NCBI GenBank assembly: GCA_035772405.1
Contig: JAYKKM010000054.1
Location: 3,508,001 to 3,572,000, forward strand
Length of the DNA: 64,000 bases
Reading direction: 5' to 3'
Source of the DNA: Chrysogorgia sp. JL179-B06
Taxonomy: Eukaryota; Cnidaria; Anthozoa; Scleralcyonacea; Chrysogorgiidae
In this document: positions 31,206-43,102 of the stretch, one piece after another
Position numbering within the stretch: position 1 is the stretch's first letter
How the letters are laid out: every line of letters starts with the position of its first letter
Notes under the pieces: generated by a model
Databases searched by the model: none
What the model was told of the DNA's origin: nothing
What the model saw: only the letters and a program-made list of their open reading frames with translations
Made by a program: the position numbers and the translations under genes

Positions 31206-31316
31206 AAATACAGACGAGTTGGATTGTTTTATATTATAATCAACTGTTTGCCATATTTTTGATGAAGAAGATTGAAATGTAAATATCCCATATAGTTAGT
31301 TCTAGCCTTTGGTCTA

Positions 31317-34300
31317 TTAAAATTTTGTTTCGAGGCAAGTATGAGTTTCTGAAGCTGGTGTTATATATGCAGAAAATATATTTGGTACTTTGTTTTTTTC
31401 ATTTAAAATTTTGTAAGTAAGAATGGCTTTTTTTAACTTAAAAACATCAAGTTTCAGGATTCCCAAAAGATTGTAGTATGGTGTGGCATCCTCTCTTCTA
31501 TTAGCAAAAAATATATTTTTAATACATTTGTTTTGGGAGGTACGAAGCTTAGTAAGATAGGTAGTATAATATTTCCCCAACTCATTACACCATATAGTTG
31601 ATGTAAGGGTAAATTAAAGTGTAGTAGAGTTGCTTCAGCATATTTAAATCAAGATAATATCTTAGTTTTTTTTAAAATACCAGTATTCTTAGCAATTTTT
31701 GATTTTACGTGTTTAATTTGTTGTTTCCAGTGTTTAATGTATTGCTTTTGCTCTATATTTCTAATTTTAATATTTATAGTTTTTCCCTTTGAGAGCCTAT
31801 AAGCATAAATTAAGTTAGTCTTTTTAAAATTAATGGAGAGTTTATTAATGGCACAATAATCCAAAATTTTTCCAAATTCAATGTCATTAACACATTTATC
31901 TGAATAAAAAACATTTGTATCATCTGCAAAAATTCGAAAGGAGAGTTTTTTTGAGCAATTGGGCATGTCATTTATATAGAGCAAAAACAACGGTCCAAGG
32001 GTTGACCTACTTGAGGTACTCCAGTAGTCATTGTCAACATTTCCGAATCAGTATTACTTATTCTAACATATTGTTGATGATTAGTTAAATAGTTTGTAAA
32101 CCTATCTATAATGGGGTTCCACGTATTCCATATTTAATTTTTCTAAAAGGATGTTATGATTGACAGTATCAAAAGCTTTTGAAAAGTCTAAAAATAGACC
32201 ACATGTAATTTGTTTATTGTCTATTGCAGATTTCAAATTGTCAGTTAATTCAAGTATTGCTTGTTCAGTTGAATGTTTTTTTCTAAATCCAAATTGGTAG
32301 TTGTACATAATGCTATTTTTTTCAAGAAAACATTCCAATTGATTATATATTATTAATCTTTCTAAAACCTTTGAAAAAGCTGATAGTTGATATCGGTCTA
32401 TAGTTAAATGGATCATAGATATCTCCGATCTTATAAATAGGTGTAGCTCTCAAAAATTTTAAAATATCAGGAACAATACCCGTTATAATGGCTCATTAAA
32501 AATCCAAGTGAAAATTGGCGATATTATAGGTGCTACTATTTTTAGCATATTATTAGGTATGTCAATAGATGCTTTATTACTATTCAGGGCTGTAAAAAGG
32601 TTAAAGACTTAAAAAGGTTAACGTTAAAGGTAAAAAGGTTAAAGTCTCAGTGAGAGGGGACATAACAAAGCTTGAGATTGGTGAGTTATAAATATAACCA
32701 GTTGGATGAAGGTTAGGGTTGCTATTGAATTTGCTAGGCTCGGGCCTACGTTAATAAAATGCTGATTAAACTGGTTGGCAATATCCTGTTTAGTTGTATA
32801 TGTCATATTATTTCTTATAATTTTAGTAGGGTATATTTGTCCTTTTGTTTTGCGCTTGATAAGTGTTCCAATCAGTTTCCAAGTAGCTTTTAAATTATTT
32901 TTACACGTCTCAAACTGTGTGTTATAATAACGATTTTTGCTTTCTAGCTTTATTTTGTTTAATTTATTTGAATATTTCTTATATTGGGTTACTCTATCTA
33001 TATTATTGCTATGAAAGTGTGTGTAATACATTTTTGTTTAGTCTTAATAGACTTCAATATTCCATTAGTAATCCAAGGTTTAATGAATTGTTTTCGTTTA
33101 CTAAGTGATACTTGTTTTAAAGGAACATGTTTATTTACCAAATCTTTAATGGTATTTATTACATTTACAGTAGACTGATTAAGATCACCATTTTCACTTA
33201 AAGGGATATGGCAATATAAATTTACTTTGTCTCATTTGAAAGAACTCGTGAAATGGTATAACAAGACCTTTTACAATTTTCCCTTATCTTTTTTTGGTTT
33301 TCGAAATAATTTGACGAAAGACAGCGTTGTGACAGCGTGCTGTCCGCCATCTTGGAATTATTTTCGATATGCATGTGACGTCATAAGTAGGGTAAAGTGA
33401 AATTTTTATCTTGCTAACCTTACGACATTATGAGCCAGAAACTCGATTATGTTGCACTATTTCCATTTTCAATTGGCCCACAACATTTTAAAAAGCCTTC
33501 CGCGGAAATTCGGTCACCTATATGGAGTAGTTTCATCAGGTTTACCCTGCTTGTGACGTCACCAATTTCCTAGTTAATTAGGTCAAATATTACAACAAGA
33601 TGGCGGATTGTAGACTGTCTTTTGTCATAATTATCTGAAATATTTCAAAAACCAAGAAAGATACAGAAAAATTGTAAAAGGTCTTCTTATACCATTTTAG
33701 GAGTTCTTTCAAATGAGATAAAGTTAATTTATATTGCCATATCCCTTTAATAATGAGCTCCAATCAATACTCTGCATATCATTTCAATATGTCTCTTTAT
33801 TAAAAATGTTATAATCTCTATGAAATATTTTTTCCTTATTATTTTTAAGGGAAATATCTGCAATGCAAAATACAGGAAGGTGATCGGATATATCTAATAG
33901 ACCAATACCAGTTGTTATATGTGAGATGGATATATTTGTATAAATATGGTCAATTAAAGTTTTAGTATGATCAGTTAGTTAGTCGTGTTGGTTTGGTAAT
34001 AATAGGCGTGATATTCGAGAAAAGCATATCTAAATATTTTTCAGTTAACTGATGACAAAAAAATTAAAATTGAAGTCCCCTAGAATATAGATATCGTATT
34101 TACCGTGATTTAATTGCCCAAGCAACTCCTCCAACTGTTCAGTAAATTTTTCAATATTTGACTTTGGGTGTCTGTATACACAGCCAACAATAATATGATT
34201 TTTAGCTTGTCTTGCACAATTAATTTCAATCCAAGATGATTCAACTGGTTCTATATTAAATTTGATGTCATTTCTTACAATTGTTTTTAAAGTTTGTGAT

Positions 34301-35537
34301 ACATAAAACCCGTATGGAAAAAATTATAGCCCGGCAGATCAACATTAACTATACAGTATTATCATTTGGTCTGTTTTCTGTAACGGCTAAGATGTCTGAT
34401 GTAAATGACAGCGAGTAAATTAGATTATCTACCAGCGTTAAATTTTTCGGTAAGCTTCTTACGTTGCAATGAAAGAGTGATAGGGATTTTCGTCCCGTAA
34501 TTTCTAACAAGTCATTTAACTTTGTCACCGAATAGTAATTAGAAGTTATATTGTTTAGCATAAGATCAGCATCATTCTCATCCAGTTTGTTAGGATTAGG
34601 TAATAGATCATATAAATCTTTATCCAAATTTAAATCTCTCGTCCAAATACTAAACAGATAATTTAATTCTCTGTTCATTAAGTTCATAAAACGGTAAATA
34701 CTGTAATAAATTACAGGTGGACTTACTTGAGATTTTTACTGACATGTAAATTATTAGTAATGTAATAGTAATTCAATTCAACGTTGATTTAAGCATCTTG
34801 TAAGAACTCTTCAAATTCTTTATCTGTTGTGAATCCGAAGACTCGTGAATTATCAGATTGACGTAATAGGATTTTTCCATTTACTGTCCACATGAAGGTA
34901 TTTCCATTCGTTGTTCCTCTTGTATTCATTTATACGGCCAAATAATTTCTTTCTATAGGGAGTAAGAGATTCACGTGTGAATATATTATCCACATTGTGA
35001 ATACTCTTGCTGAATTCATTAGCCACTAGTGGAAGGTCCTTTGTTTTCTTGCCTCCTTTCATATCTCGATGCACAAATTTGACGATAAGTCTGTCCTTCA
35101 CTTTCCTTGTCGATGGTAATCGATGGGCTGTTGAGATATGATCTTGTGTGACTTCAAGCCCCAATAGATTGCCAAGCTCAACCGCTAATTGCTTTGGGTT
35201 GTCATTTGGTAGAACAGGTCATATTGCTGTAGATTATCGAGAAGAGAATCAAATGCGTAACTCGAATTCTCTACCGTCTCTATTCTGGTTTCCAAGTCAT
35301 TTACCTTATTTGAAAGATCCAGTATTTGCTTCTTTGTCCCTTGTAATATTTTACTGAAGTTGTCAAATTTGTTTGATAAGAACTTCTGAGAGCTTTCAAT
35401 ATCAGTAGTTAGAGAGCTTTTACTTCGGATCGTAGTTTAGATATTTCATCTCTAAACTCGTTCCCTATACTTGGGAGGAATCGTGTTTCCCATAACTCAG
35501 TGAACGTTTCCACAGTTAAACTTTTTCTAGTAGTCAT
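31317..35537 (-). mobile_element. Degenerate full-length APE-type LINE (LINE A)
   Basis: All parts of a CR1/jockey-type element can be read in order on minus. ORF1 starts at 35537 (MTTRKSLTVETFTELW), with a coiled coil and an RNA-binding-like block at 35164-34853 (ESLTPYRKKLFGRIN). ORF2 starts near 34687, with the endonuclease start LSLFHCNVRSLPKN, then an EN-RT linker at 33031-32639. RT blocks follow at 32416-32102 (YQFGFRKKHST, LDFSKAFDTVNHNIL) and 31990-31649 (FADDTNVFYSD), and the C-terminal tail at 31580-31317 (LRTSQNKCIKNIFFANR). Many frame breaks make it a fossil. A TTAA MITE has inserted at 33202. Confidence 0.85.
33198..33750. mobile_element. TTAA MITE, AGGGATATGG family, inside LINE A
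   Basis: The 545-bp body at 33202-33746 lies between TTAA duplications (33198-33201, 33747-33750). TIRs exceed 100 bp and begin AGGGATATGGCAATATAAAT. No gene. It interrupts the LINE between the EN and RT regions, so it is younger than the LINE. Confidence 0.93.
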
Positions 35538-35649
35538 AACGGAACTCTTTCAAACACGTCTTACATAAGCGACTCTCTCACTGTCATGACCACAGAGGAC
35601 TTGAACTTAATTTTGAACTTTTAAAGGATTTTTTATTTCCGTTTGTGTG

Positions 35650-38000
35650 TTCCAAAAAGAACGGATTCCAACTTTCCTTGGTGAAGATAAATTTCATTCT
35701 TGATCCTCCAATCTCCAATGATCTTTAAATGCCCGTTCAAAATGTTGGTGATAATTCAACAACATACTTTGCAGCGACTTAAATCATGGTATCATCAGCA
35801 TACATTAACAGATTTGATTTAATATCAGTGTACGATAATATCGTTCATGTACATGATAAAAAGCAAAGGACCCAAAATAGATCCCGAAATGACGAAGATA
35901 ATGATCCATTAACACTCACATGTAGGAACCAGCTAAGTTCATTACTATGGATTTCCAAAATTTATTCCTTAAAAAAATGTGAATATGAAGTAACTTTGAA
36001 TGCAAAACTATGTCAAAGGCTTTTTGGACAGCAAGAGAAACAGCTCCTGTTCGTAGCCCTGCATTAGAAGAGTTTCTCCTAATGGAATCAGATATAAGAG
36101 TTCGTGAGAATACTTCTTATGGAAACCATATTGCGATTCTGAGATTTGGTTTGAATTTTCCTGTAGGTGCTCTGCTGAGTATGTACCTCCCTTTCGAGAA
36201 TTTTAGAGAGGGTTGACAGAATTGAGATGGGTCTGTAGTTACTTGGATCATCTCTTGATTTACCTTTATAAATTGGAATGATTCTGACAGGGCTGAAGTT
36301 GACAAGTAGGTAATCAGTGACCGCATTTTTAGGGGGGTTCGGGGGTACTTACCCGAAAATTTTTGAAATCTAGAACCTCGGAAAGACAATTTTCAGCAAT
36401 TTGAGGAAATTTTCTTCTAATTCTACAGCGAGCGTAGTTAAATGAATCCAAGCTTGCCTGCTGCCTCTTACCAGGTGATGCCATTTTTTTGCCGTCCTAG
36501 TACTGACAGAAGGGTCTGGGAACAATCTAATTTGTGAAATCTCGCGTAGAAGAAGCCCGTAGGTAGATTCCCTTAAGTAGCTTCTCTCCCAGCATCTATA
36601 TAGTCGTACTAATACAATTGGGGGAAAAAACATTAAGTTTAGCAACGCTTGTCCTAATTTTTGGCCTTTCTGATCAGAATAAATCATAATAATTTAGCCT
36701 TTCTGATTTCTGCTGTGATGTGTTTCTGAGTTTTCTGTATCAAACTCCAATATAATTCAGTATTATTTGTACGGGCTTTTCGAAGATACTAATCCTGCGT
36801 CTGCATGGGACTTTATTTTTGAGGAAAGCCAAGGTGTTTCTTTACCACGAATTTTCTTAATAATAACGGTAATATGCTTGTCTACTACCGAGAAAAACAA
36901 CATCTTCCAACTAGTCCAGACAGTATTTACATTAGTGTTATCCGTAGAGAAATTGAGTTGTTTGAGATCAGATACAAATTGTACAGGATTGTAGTGTTTG
37001 TATATAGTGGTACATGTTATGTATGATACAGTTCTTGGAATGTTATTAACCTTTCTTACACATCCAATTAGGCCCATTTCAAACGTCGAACTTACTTTTC
37101 ATGTACCGAACCTAATATAAATGAGCAAAATCCTTTGTTCAAGCTCATTTGCATTAGATTTGGCACATGAAAGTCTTATCTATGATATCAATTAATGTAC
37201 AGGAGTGTTTTCTGATGCGCGTCAGGTCTTTAAGAATTTGCATAAAACCACATTCCTTCAGGTTTACTTTTCTTTAAAGATTCTATACCTTCCATGGAAT
37301 TTAAGAAAATCATAATTGAAATCACCCATGCAGACAGGGGCGTACGGGAAGGGGGGTCCGGGGGGTCCATGGAATCCCCAAGTTAGCGTTCCTGCCACGC
37401 CCAGTAGGTGCATTTTTGGTCAATTCAGTTGGGTCGTTTTGGGAAGAAGAAGAGTTGGAGGAGGAACTATGAGAAGAGAAAGAAGTATAAAGAAGTATAC
37501 TTGCTTACGTCTTGTTTAAACTAATTGTCTATTGACTATGAGTAGAGTAATGCGGATTGCCATATGAATAATATTGTGTTCATAGTTGCTCTAGTCTGAA
37601 TATTTTTGCTGTTAAAATATTTAATGTATACAGTATACCTCAAGAAAGTTGAACAATCTATAAATATACACTCTTAACTACTCTTAACTGGCTATTTTTT
37701 AGAGTTAGGAGGGTGGCGGCGGGTCTTCCTAAACCAATACGCCCCTGCATGCAGATGATCACAGGTAGCGTTTGAAAACCGATGTTTTGTTACCAATAAG
37801 AAAACTTTTTGTTTTAGAAATAAGATCTCAAGTCATACTGTATTCATTCGACAGAGGCACTTTCCAGGTCTTCTCTTTGCACACTGTTTGTCGTATCCTT
37901 AACGTAAACGGCAATGCCCCAAATTTATTATTTTCTCTATCCCGGTTCTGCGAGTGTCCAGGACAATGTCATTTTGTGGTTGTCATCTTTCGAAGACCAA
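35650..38000 (-). mobile_element. Degenerate APE-type LINE (LINE B)
   Basis: Readable pieces on minus, in order from the right. Endonuclease is at about 37960-37760 (GIAVYVKDT, KSFLIGNKT) and continues after a MITE at about 37320. An EN-RT linker lies at 37077-36763 (YITCTTIYKHYNPVQFVSDL, SVVDKHITV, KETPWLSSKIK). RT is at about 36270-35780 (ILSTLSKI-like, then MYMNDI and LLMYADDT). Many stops and frameshifts. Part of 36370-36690 is a dispersed repeat also present at 28200-28445. Confidence 0.75.
37327..37755. mobile_element. hAT-type MITE inside LINE B
   Basis: The 413-bp body at 37335-37747 starts CAGGGGCGTA and ends TACGCCCCTG. It is flanked by the exact 8-bp duplication CATGCAGA (37327-37334, 37748-37755). 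An 8-bp duplication and CAGGG termini are hAT hallmarks. No transposase. Confidence 0.9.
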
Positions 38001-38869
38001 CAATTAAAACTAAGCAATCGAAAGATCGTGTAAAGACACCACTGACCGCCATGATGTTAAAGGTGTGTGTATGATGTTAAAGGCGTGTGAAAAACAGAAA
38101 ATGGGCCATAGGCTTGGAAGTTGAAATTTTTACATTTCCAGCGCGAGCTTTCAATAATGATCACTGTGCCTGTGAAGAAGCGGACGTAATGGATGTAAAC
38201 GCACCTTTAATAGCGTTTAAGTCTGAATCAAACGAAGATGAAAGTCGTGACTCTTACGAACAAAATTACGTTTTAAAAATATCAGCAGTACATCACCTTT
38301 AAGCTTTTTATTCATCCCTCGCAAAAGTATTCCGTGATTTAAGAGATATATACCTTGCTAAAAATACTGCATTTTCAGATTCTCACTATTCATTCTCCAT
38401 CGAAAACATACACATTAATTATAGCAAAAACTGAGCAAAAAATAGTAATTTTATATTTAACTAAACAATTTTACAACCTCTAATGCACTAAGCCGTCAGG
38501 AGTATACTAAAAAGTAAGATTAATGTGTGCAATTCGAAATAATAAATTTTTTTTTTTTTAAATAATAAAAAATTTAGAAAGATTAATGTGTGCAATTCGT
38601 ATAAAAGAAAGTGTTAGTTTTCTGATTCACTTGAGTCGAGACGTCAAGCTATGATATCAATACTCTCAATCAATTTTTGCCTGGCGTCAGTTACTAAAGT
38701 GGTTCCCTGATGAAAAAATCGTCTATCCAATTTTGATTTTATCTAAAAGTACTTTCAAAATGAGACAGAATGGCTTTCGGGGTTTCTCAATACCTCATCT
38801 CGTTCAAGAGATATTCAGGTTTTTGAAACATGCAAATTAGATATCTATGACATCATGGCCTCACCTAGA
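38001..38869. other. Intron sequence, no gene recognised
   Basis: AT-rich. TTAAAGGTG near 38057 and CACCTTTAA near 38297 may be the ends of another TTAA MITE of about 240 bp, but the TIR match is short. A 10-base T run is at 38549. Confidence 0.4.
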
Positions 38870-38995
38870 CCAAATAAAATTGCGGTCAACTCTCTAACCA
38901 TTGAGCTATCAAGACTCAGATGAAGAGCGAAGGTTACAATGATGTATACTGGTTCGATTTACGTATACTGCCTATGTAGCAGTCACTATACTGAT
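38870..38995 (-). repeat. tRNA-derived SINE-like repeat, copy 2
   Basis: On minus it has TAGCTCAATGGTTAGAGAG as A box. The flank CAGATGAAGAGCGAAGGTTA (plus) matches the copy at 575-705. Confidence 0.55.
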
Positions 38996-40074
38996 CGGTA
39001 ATGCTTGGATGTGTTAATATATACACTGATGTAGTGAATCGTCTGTATACTCCAAGCTCGCCCACATTCACTAAAGCAGTGTATATGTTAACACTATATA
39101 CAGTGTAATCTTCTATAAATTACTATGGAAAAATAATTTTGACACCATCACTTATATACACCATCCTGAACAATAAGGAGAATTTTTATAACATTAATAA
39201 AGGAATGCTTCCATAAAACAGAAACCATTTTTCCCTTAAAATACAAATAAGAATACAGCATTAATAATGGGATTGATTTAACATGAACAATTGAAATAAA
39301 CAAAGGTAAGTTGGCTCATACATTACTCAAAAGTAACAAAGCTGGGGAAGTGATGTGACTATATAGTACTTGACATGCCACTCACAAGTGTGCGAAATAC
39401 AAAACAATGTGCTAAATATTTGATCATTTTGATTACCCAAGAAAAAAACCCAAAAATGTATAAATGGTATGGATAATTAATATTGGGTGATGGTCCGGTT
39501 TGCATATTTGTAATGGTGTTTGCGATATTAAATATTCTCTTGATGATTTTTTACAAGTTATTGGGTATACTATAATGATAATCAAACATTTGTGGGTCAT
39601 AATACCACAGGCTTACAATTGTCATGCTTGTGTTCATTTTGTTTTTACGTGGCGTAATACCATGATGACCTCGGGTTCTTTTGTTCTCGCCGGGTGGTTT
39701 AATCACGATATTCCCGGCTTTAGCGGGGAGATCTCTAAATCTCCCGGCAAAGCCGGGCAGATTTCTAATTTCTCCCTGATTAAAATTCATGAGCCAAAAT
39801 TCAAAGACACGACAAAGAGTTTTGTTAATACGTTTTACACAACAAACAAAATAATTACACTACAATGTTAATGACAGTAAGATAAAGTGTTAATTACTCG
39901 ACTTATTAATATTCACTTTTCACTAAACATTTCACACAATTATATTAATTTCCTACAATGGAAAATTGTTGAATACATCACTGATCATGCATTGTATTAC
40001 ACAATACTCCTACTATCAATTAGTTTTGTACAATGAAAACACTAGTTTCACCTCGGTCATCATGGTATTACAAA
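38996..40074. other. Intron sequence with small inverted repeats
   Basis: A weak inverted pair around 39010/39105 (GTGTTAATATATACACTG) and short GC-rich palindromes near 39690-39765 (CCCGGCAAAGCCGGG). No coding signal. Confidence 0.45.
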
Positions 40075-40251
40075 CTAATACAATGGTTTTTAAGAATATA
40101 GTGATCAAATCTCCCGCAAACCGCGGAATGTTTGTGAAAGTCCCTCGGGACGCCTTCGGGCTTCGCCCTCATGCTTTCCCTCGGGACTTTCACAAACATT
40201 CCTCGGTTTGCGGGAGATTTAATCACTATATTCTTAAAAACCATTGTATTA
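40075..40251. repeat. 177-bp foldback palindrome
   Basis: Arms of about 75 bp run from AATACAATGGTTTTTAAGAA through CTCCCGCAAACCG to GTGAAAGTCCCTCGGGA, around the GC-rich tip CGCCTTCGGGCTTCGCCCTC. The arms match almost perfectly. Confidence 0.9.
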
Positions 40252-40663
40252 CTTATAATAATTCTAGTTTTCAATTTAACTGTACACCTCCAAATGAAAG
40301 TGCGTTTGTAACGCCCCTGCCTCTAGCTTGCCAATAAGAAAAGTCATATTACGAGGCTGTTGATTGAGAGTAAATTTGTGGCATTGTGTTTTGACAAGAA
40401 ACTTAAATATCGGTTAAACAAATTCGCTAAACAACAAACAACAGTTTAAAATATTTACCACCTCGGCACACCTTTATCAACACACCCATATGGACACTCC
40501 CACTTGTCGGAAATTTCGCTTAGTGTGAAGTTAACTGCTCAACAGACATCCTTGCTTCCAGAGTCTGGAAGTTTTAAATTTTAACTTTTCTAAGTTTTAA
40601 ATAGTCTTAGACGCTTCTAAATTTTAAATGCAACTTCCCCCTGGCTATACCACTTAACTCTTT
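40252..40663. other. Intron sequence, no feature seen
   Basis: AT-rich spacer without recognisable genes or repeats. Confidence 0.5.
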
Positions 40664-41016
40664 CCTGTCCGGCCCAGTCAAAAGGGGTCATAGAAGACCG
40701 ATGAAGTCGTCAATCGAAAAGCACGGCACATGGTAACGCAAGATTAAAAATTGAAATTCGACAAGCGCCAGGAACATGAGATCCACTCACACGCCAAGTT
40801 TGATTTGATTTCATAAATAACTCTGCGATTGGTGGCATTTTCTAGAAAAATGGAAGTTTTTCAACCTGATTTATGATAATTATGCTAATTTATATTATCA
40901 TGATGTGTCTTGTTCGGAAAACTCAAAAGCAAAAGGTATAGGTTATGGATATTTTTCGATAGAACAAAGAGGGAGTTCAATTTTGGATGTTTTTCAGCCG
41001 GACAGGAAAGAGTTAA
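40664..41016. mobile_element. TTAA MITE, CTCTTTCCTGTC family, copy 2
   Basis: The 345-bp body at 40668-41012 begins CTCTTTCCTGTCCGG and ends CCGGACAGGAAAGAG, perfect 15-bp TIRs, between TTAA duplications. The interior matches the copies at 11554 and 52395. Confidence 0.95.
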
Positions 41017-41149
41017 GATAGTCTTGTCAAAAAATTAACTGGGTAAACCTGTAATCTTTTACTTTTCTCCAGCTAATCCTAATCTACTAGCCTGTAGGAA
41101 AACAACGTTAGTCTGTTGTTACCGCAATCCCTCACAGCAACATGAGTAC

Positions 41150-42410
41150 GCCTTGGGAAAGGCTGAATATATTTAAATGAACAAAACAAATACAATCTCC
41201 GTTATTGAACTTCATACTTGTTTTCTTATAGGTTTCCACGAGTTTTGGTATGAAAAATCGTTATTCTACATTATGCTATTTGTGGTAATTTTATCTCTTC
41301 AAACTCTGGTTGTTTTGTCAAAAATAAATCCAAGCTGATAAAGAATGTTATAACATTGAGTGGAATTTCTGTGATTCTTCAAGAACGACGCAAATTGTAT
41401 GGAAAATAGGCATTATCCATTACTCTTCAAGTTCACTGAGGTTTACTAAGCCGCACGCCAAGTGTTTCTTGAACAACATATTTGATTGGTCGTTTTCCGA
41501 CCTTTTTATCCAATCGGTCCAAGAACCTAGTAAACACGCCCACTGCAGGTTAGGATCTTGTTATATGATGGTTAGTAACCAACAGCCAATCACAAATTAG
41601 CTTCTACCACTACGTGATGACGGCCGCCAAGTTGCCACTTATTACAGTTCGTTGCTATTAAATACGCTTCTGTAAAATAACATTTTGTACACAAAGTAGT
41701 ACATTAAAGTGCTTATAAACCCAAAATGGGTTTTTGGTGATTCGGATAGAGCATAAAAAGTTAGTTAATAAGTTCTAGATTAGTTTTTGCGTTAAACTTT
41801 TAGTTTCGGAGATATAAGGGCTCAAAGTCACAATTTGTGAAAAAAGTAGCGCAGGCCGGGAGACTGGATCCGAGGAACGTGTTATGTTTCAATACTTATA
41901 AAAATATATTACAATGCGAGTAGACAAGGTAACATCGTAAAGACACATCGTTTGGGCATTTTTCAATAAAAACTCTTAAGATAGCTGTCTTCTATACAAA
42001 AGCCTAGTTGTTGTTGAAGATGGGTTCCTCGGATCCAGGTCCCTGTGTGTTATTTTGGTGGCGCTACTTTTTTCCAAAAAATGGCACAATTTGCATGTTT
42101 GAGCCGTTATATCTCCGAAACTAAAAGTTTAACGCAAAAACTAATCAAGAACTTATTAACTAACTTTTTATGCTCTATCCGAATCACCAAAAACCCATTT
42201 TAGGTTTATAAGCACTTTAAATACGCTTCTGTAAAATAACATTTTGTACACAAAGAAGTACATTAACGGTTTTTATGTTTATTCAAAACACCTACATCGT
42301 TCTGGATACCAAAACTCGTGGAAACGTGTAAGAAAACAAGTATGAAGTTCAATTACGGAGATTGTTTGTTTTTTTCATTTAAATGTATCGGTCTTTCCCG
42401 GTTGCTACCC
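41150..42410. mobile_element. Inverted-repeat element split by a MITE
   Basis: Outer arms at about 41170-41245 and 42300-42385 are inverted copies (CTCCGTTATTGAACTTCATA, TTCCACGAGTTTTGG, TTTAAATGA). Between them, and not in the arms, lies the complete TTAA MITE at 41708-42216. The outer element is older than the inner one. No target duplication fixed for the outer element. Confidence 0.7.
41704..42220. mobile_element. TTAA MITE, AGTGCTTATAAACC family
   Basis: The 509-bp body at 41708-42216 lies between TTAA duplications. TIRs of about 120 bp begin AGTGCTTATAAACC and continue through CCAAAAACCCATTTT-type and GTTAGTTAATAAGTTC blocks. Unusually, the 50-bp stretch just left of it (41658-41707, from TTAA to TTAA) is repeated directly just right of it (42217-42266). 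Confidence 0.92.
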
Positions 42411-42871
42411 CGTTGGTAGCGTAGAAATGAACTGACCAATCAGGTGCGACATTGGCGTATAGGGAAAGGCGCATCCTGTTTACTTATAATTTTTTACCCA
42501 TTGGCATGTATTCCGTTAGTATTTAGAGCAAATTCTTAGTTAAGAAATATAGATTGATTTATCGCGCGTCTTTGCATATAGCTTGATGCAAAGAGTACGA
42601 GGAAGAATTTGGGAGAACTCGAACGTTATTGCGTGAGCGTGAGAACGAAAGTCGAGGTGTAACACAAATGAGAAAATCAAGTTGATTTTCAGTGTTTCTT
42701 TTATAAATAAAAGTGAAAGACAATGCGATTGGTGACGTAATTACAGTGTTTGCATAGTCGTATACAAACACGGTGATTGATCAATCACAGCGCGCGTAGG
42801 ACGCCACTTATTTTGTAATACGAGATGTCCTTTTCTCATTGTCTATTTCTTTTAATTATTCACACCTCTAG
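42411..42871 (+). other. 3' end of the glutaredoxin intron
   Basis: Non-coding. It ends in a pyrimidine-rich stretch (CTATTTCTTTTAATTATTC) and the acceptor CCTCTAG at 42865-42871. Confidence 0.6.
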
Positions 42872-43015
42872 CACACGTTGAAGTTTTTGACTGGTCGAAA
42901 TACGGTACCTAGTGTGTTTCTTGGAGGAAAGTTTATCGGAGGAGGAACAGAGACGGAAGAACTCTACAAATCCGGGAAACTAGCTGAAATACTTAAAAGT
43001 AACAACGTTTTATGA
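42872..43015 (+). CDS. Glutaredoxin, exon 2
   Basis: 47 codons and a TGA, entered in phase 0 after CTCTAG. It reads HTLKFLTGRNTVPSVFLGGK then FIGGGTETEELYKSGKLAEI and ends SNNVL. TVPSVF holds the cis-proline and GGKFIGGGTE the glutathione-binding loop that complete the thioredoxin fold begun at 24958-25137. No break or loss of a key residue is seen, so the gene looks functional provided the 17.7-kb intron is spliced. Confidence 0.92.
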   Translation, partial: HTLKFLTGRNTVPSVFLGGKFIGGGTETEELYKSGKLAEILKSNNVL

Positions 43016-43102
43016 CATTACCGAAAACTCCTAAATAGACGTATTTCAACACGTGATATTTTAATCTGTAAGTATTTCAATTGCATGACAATGATAATTA
43101 TA

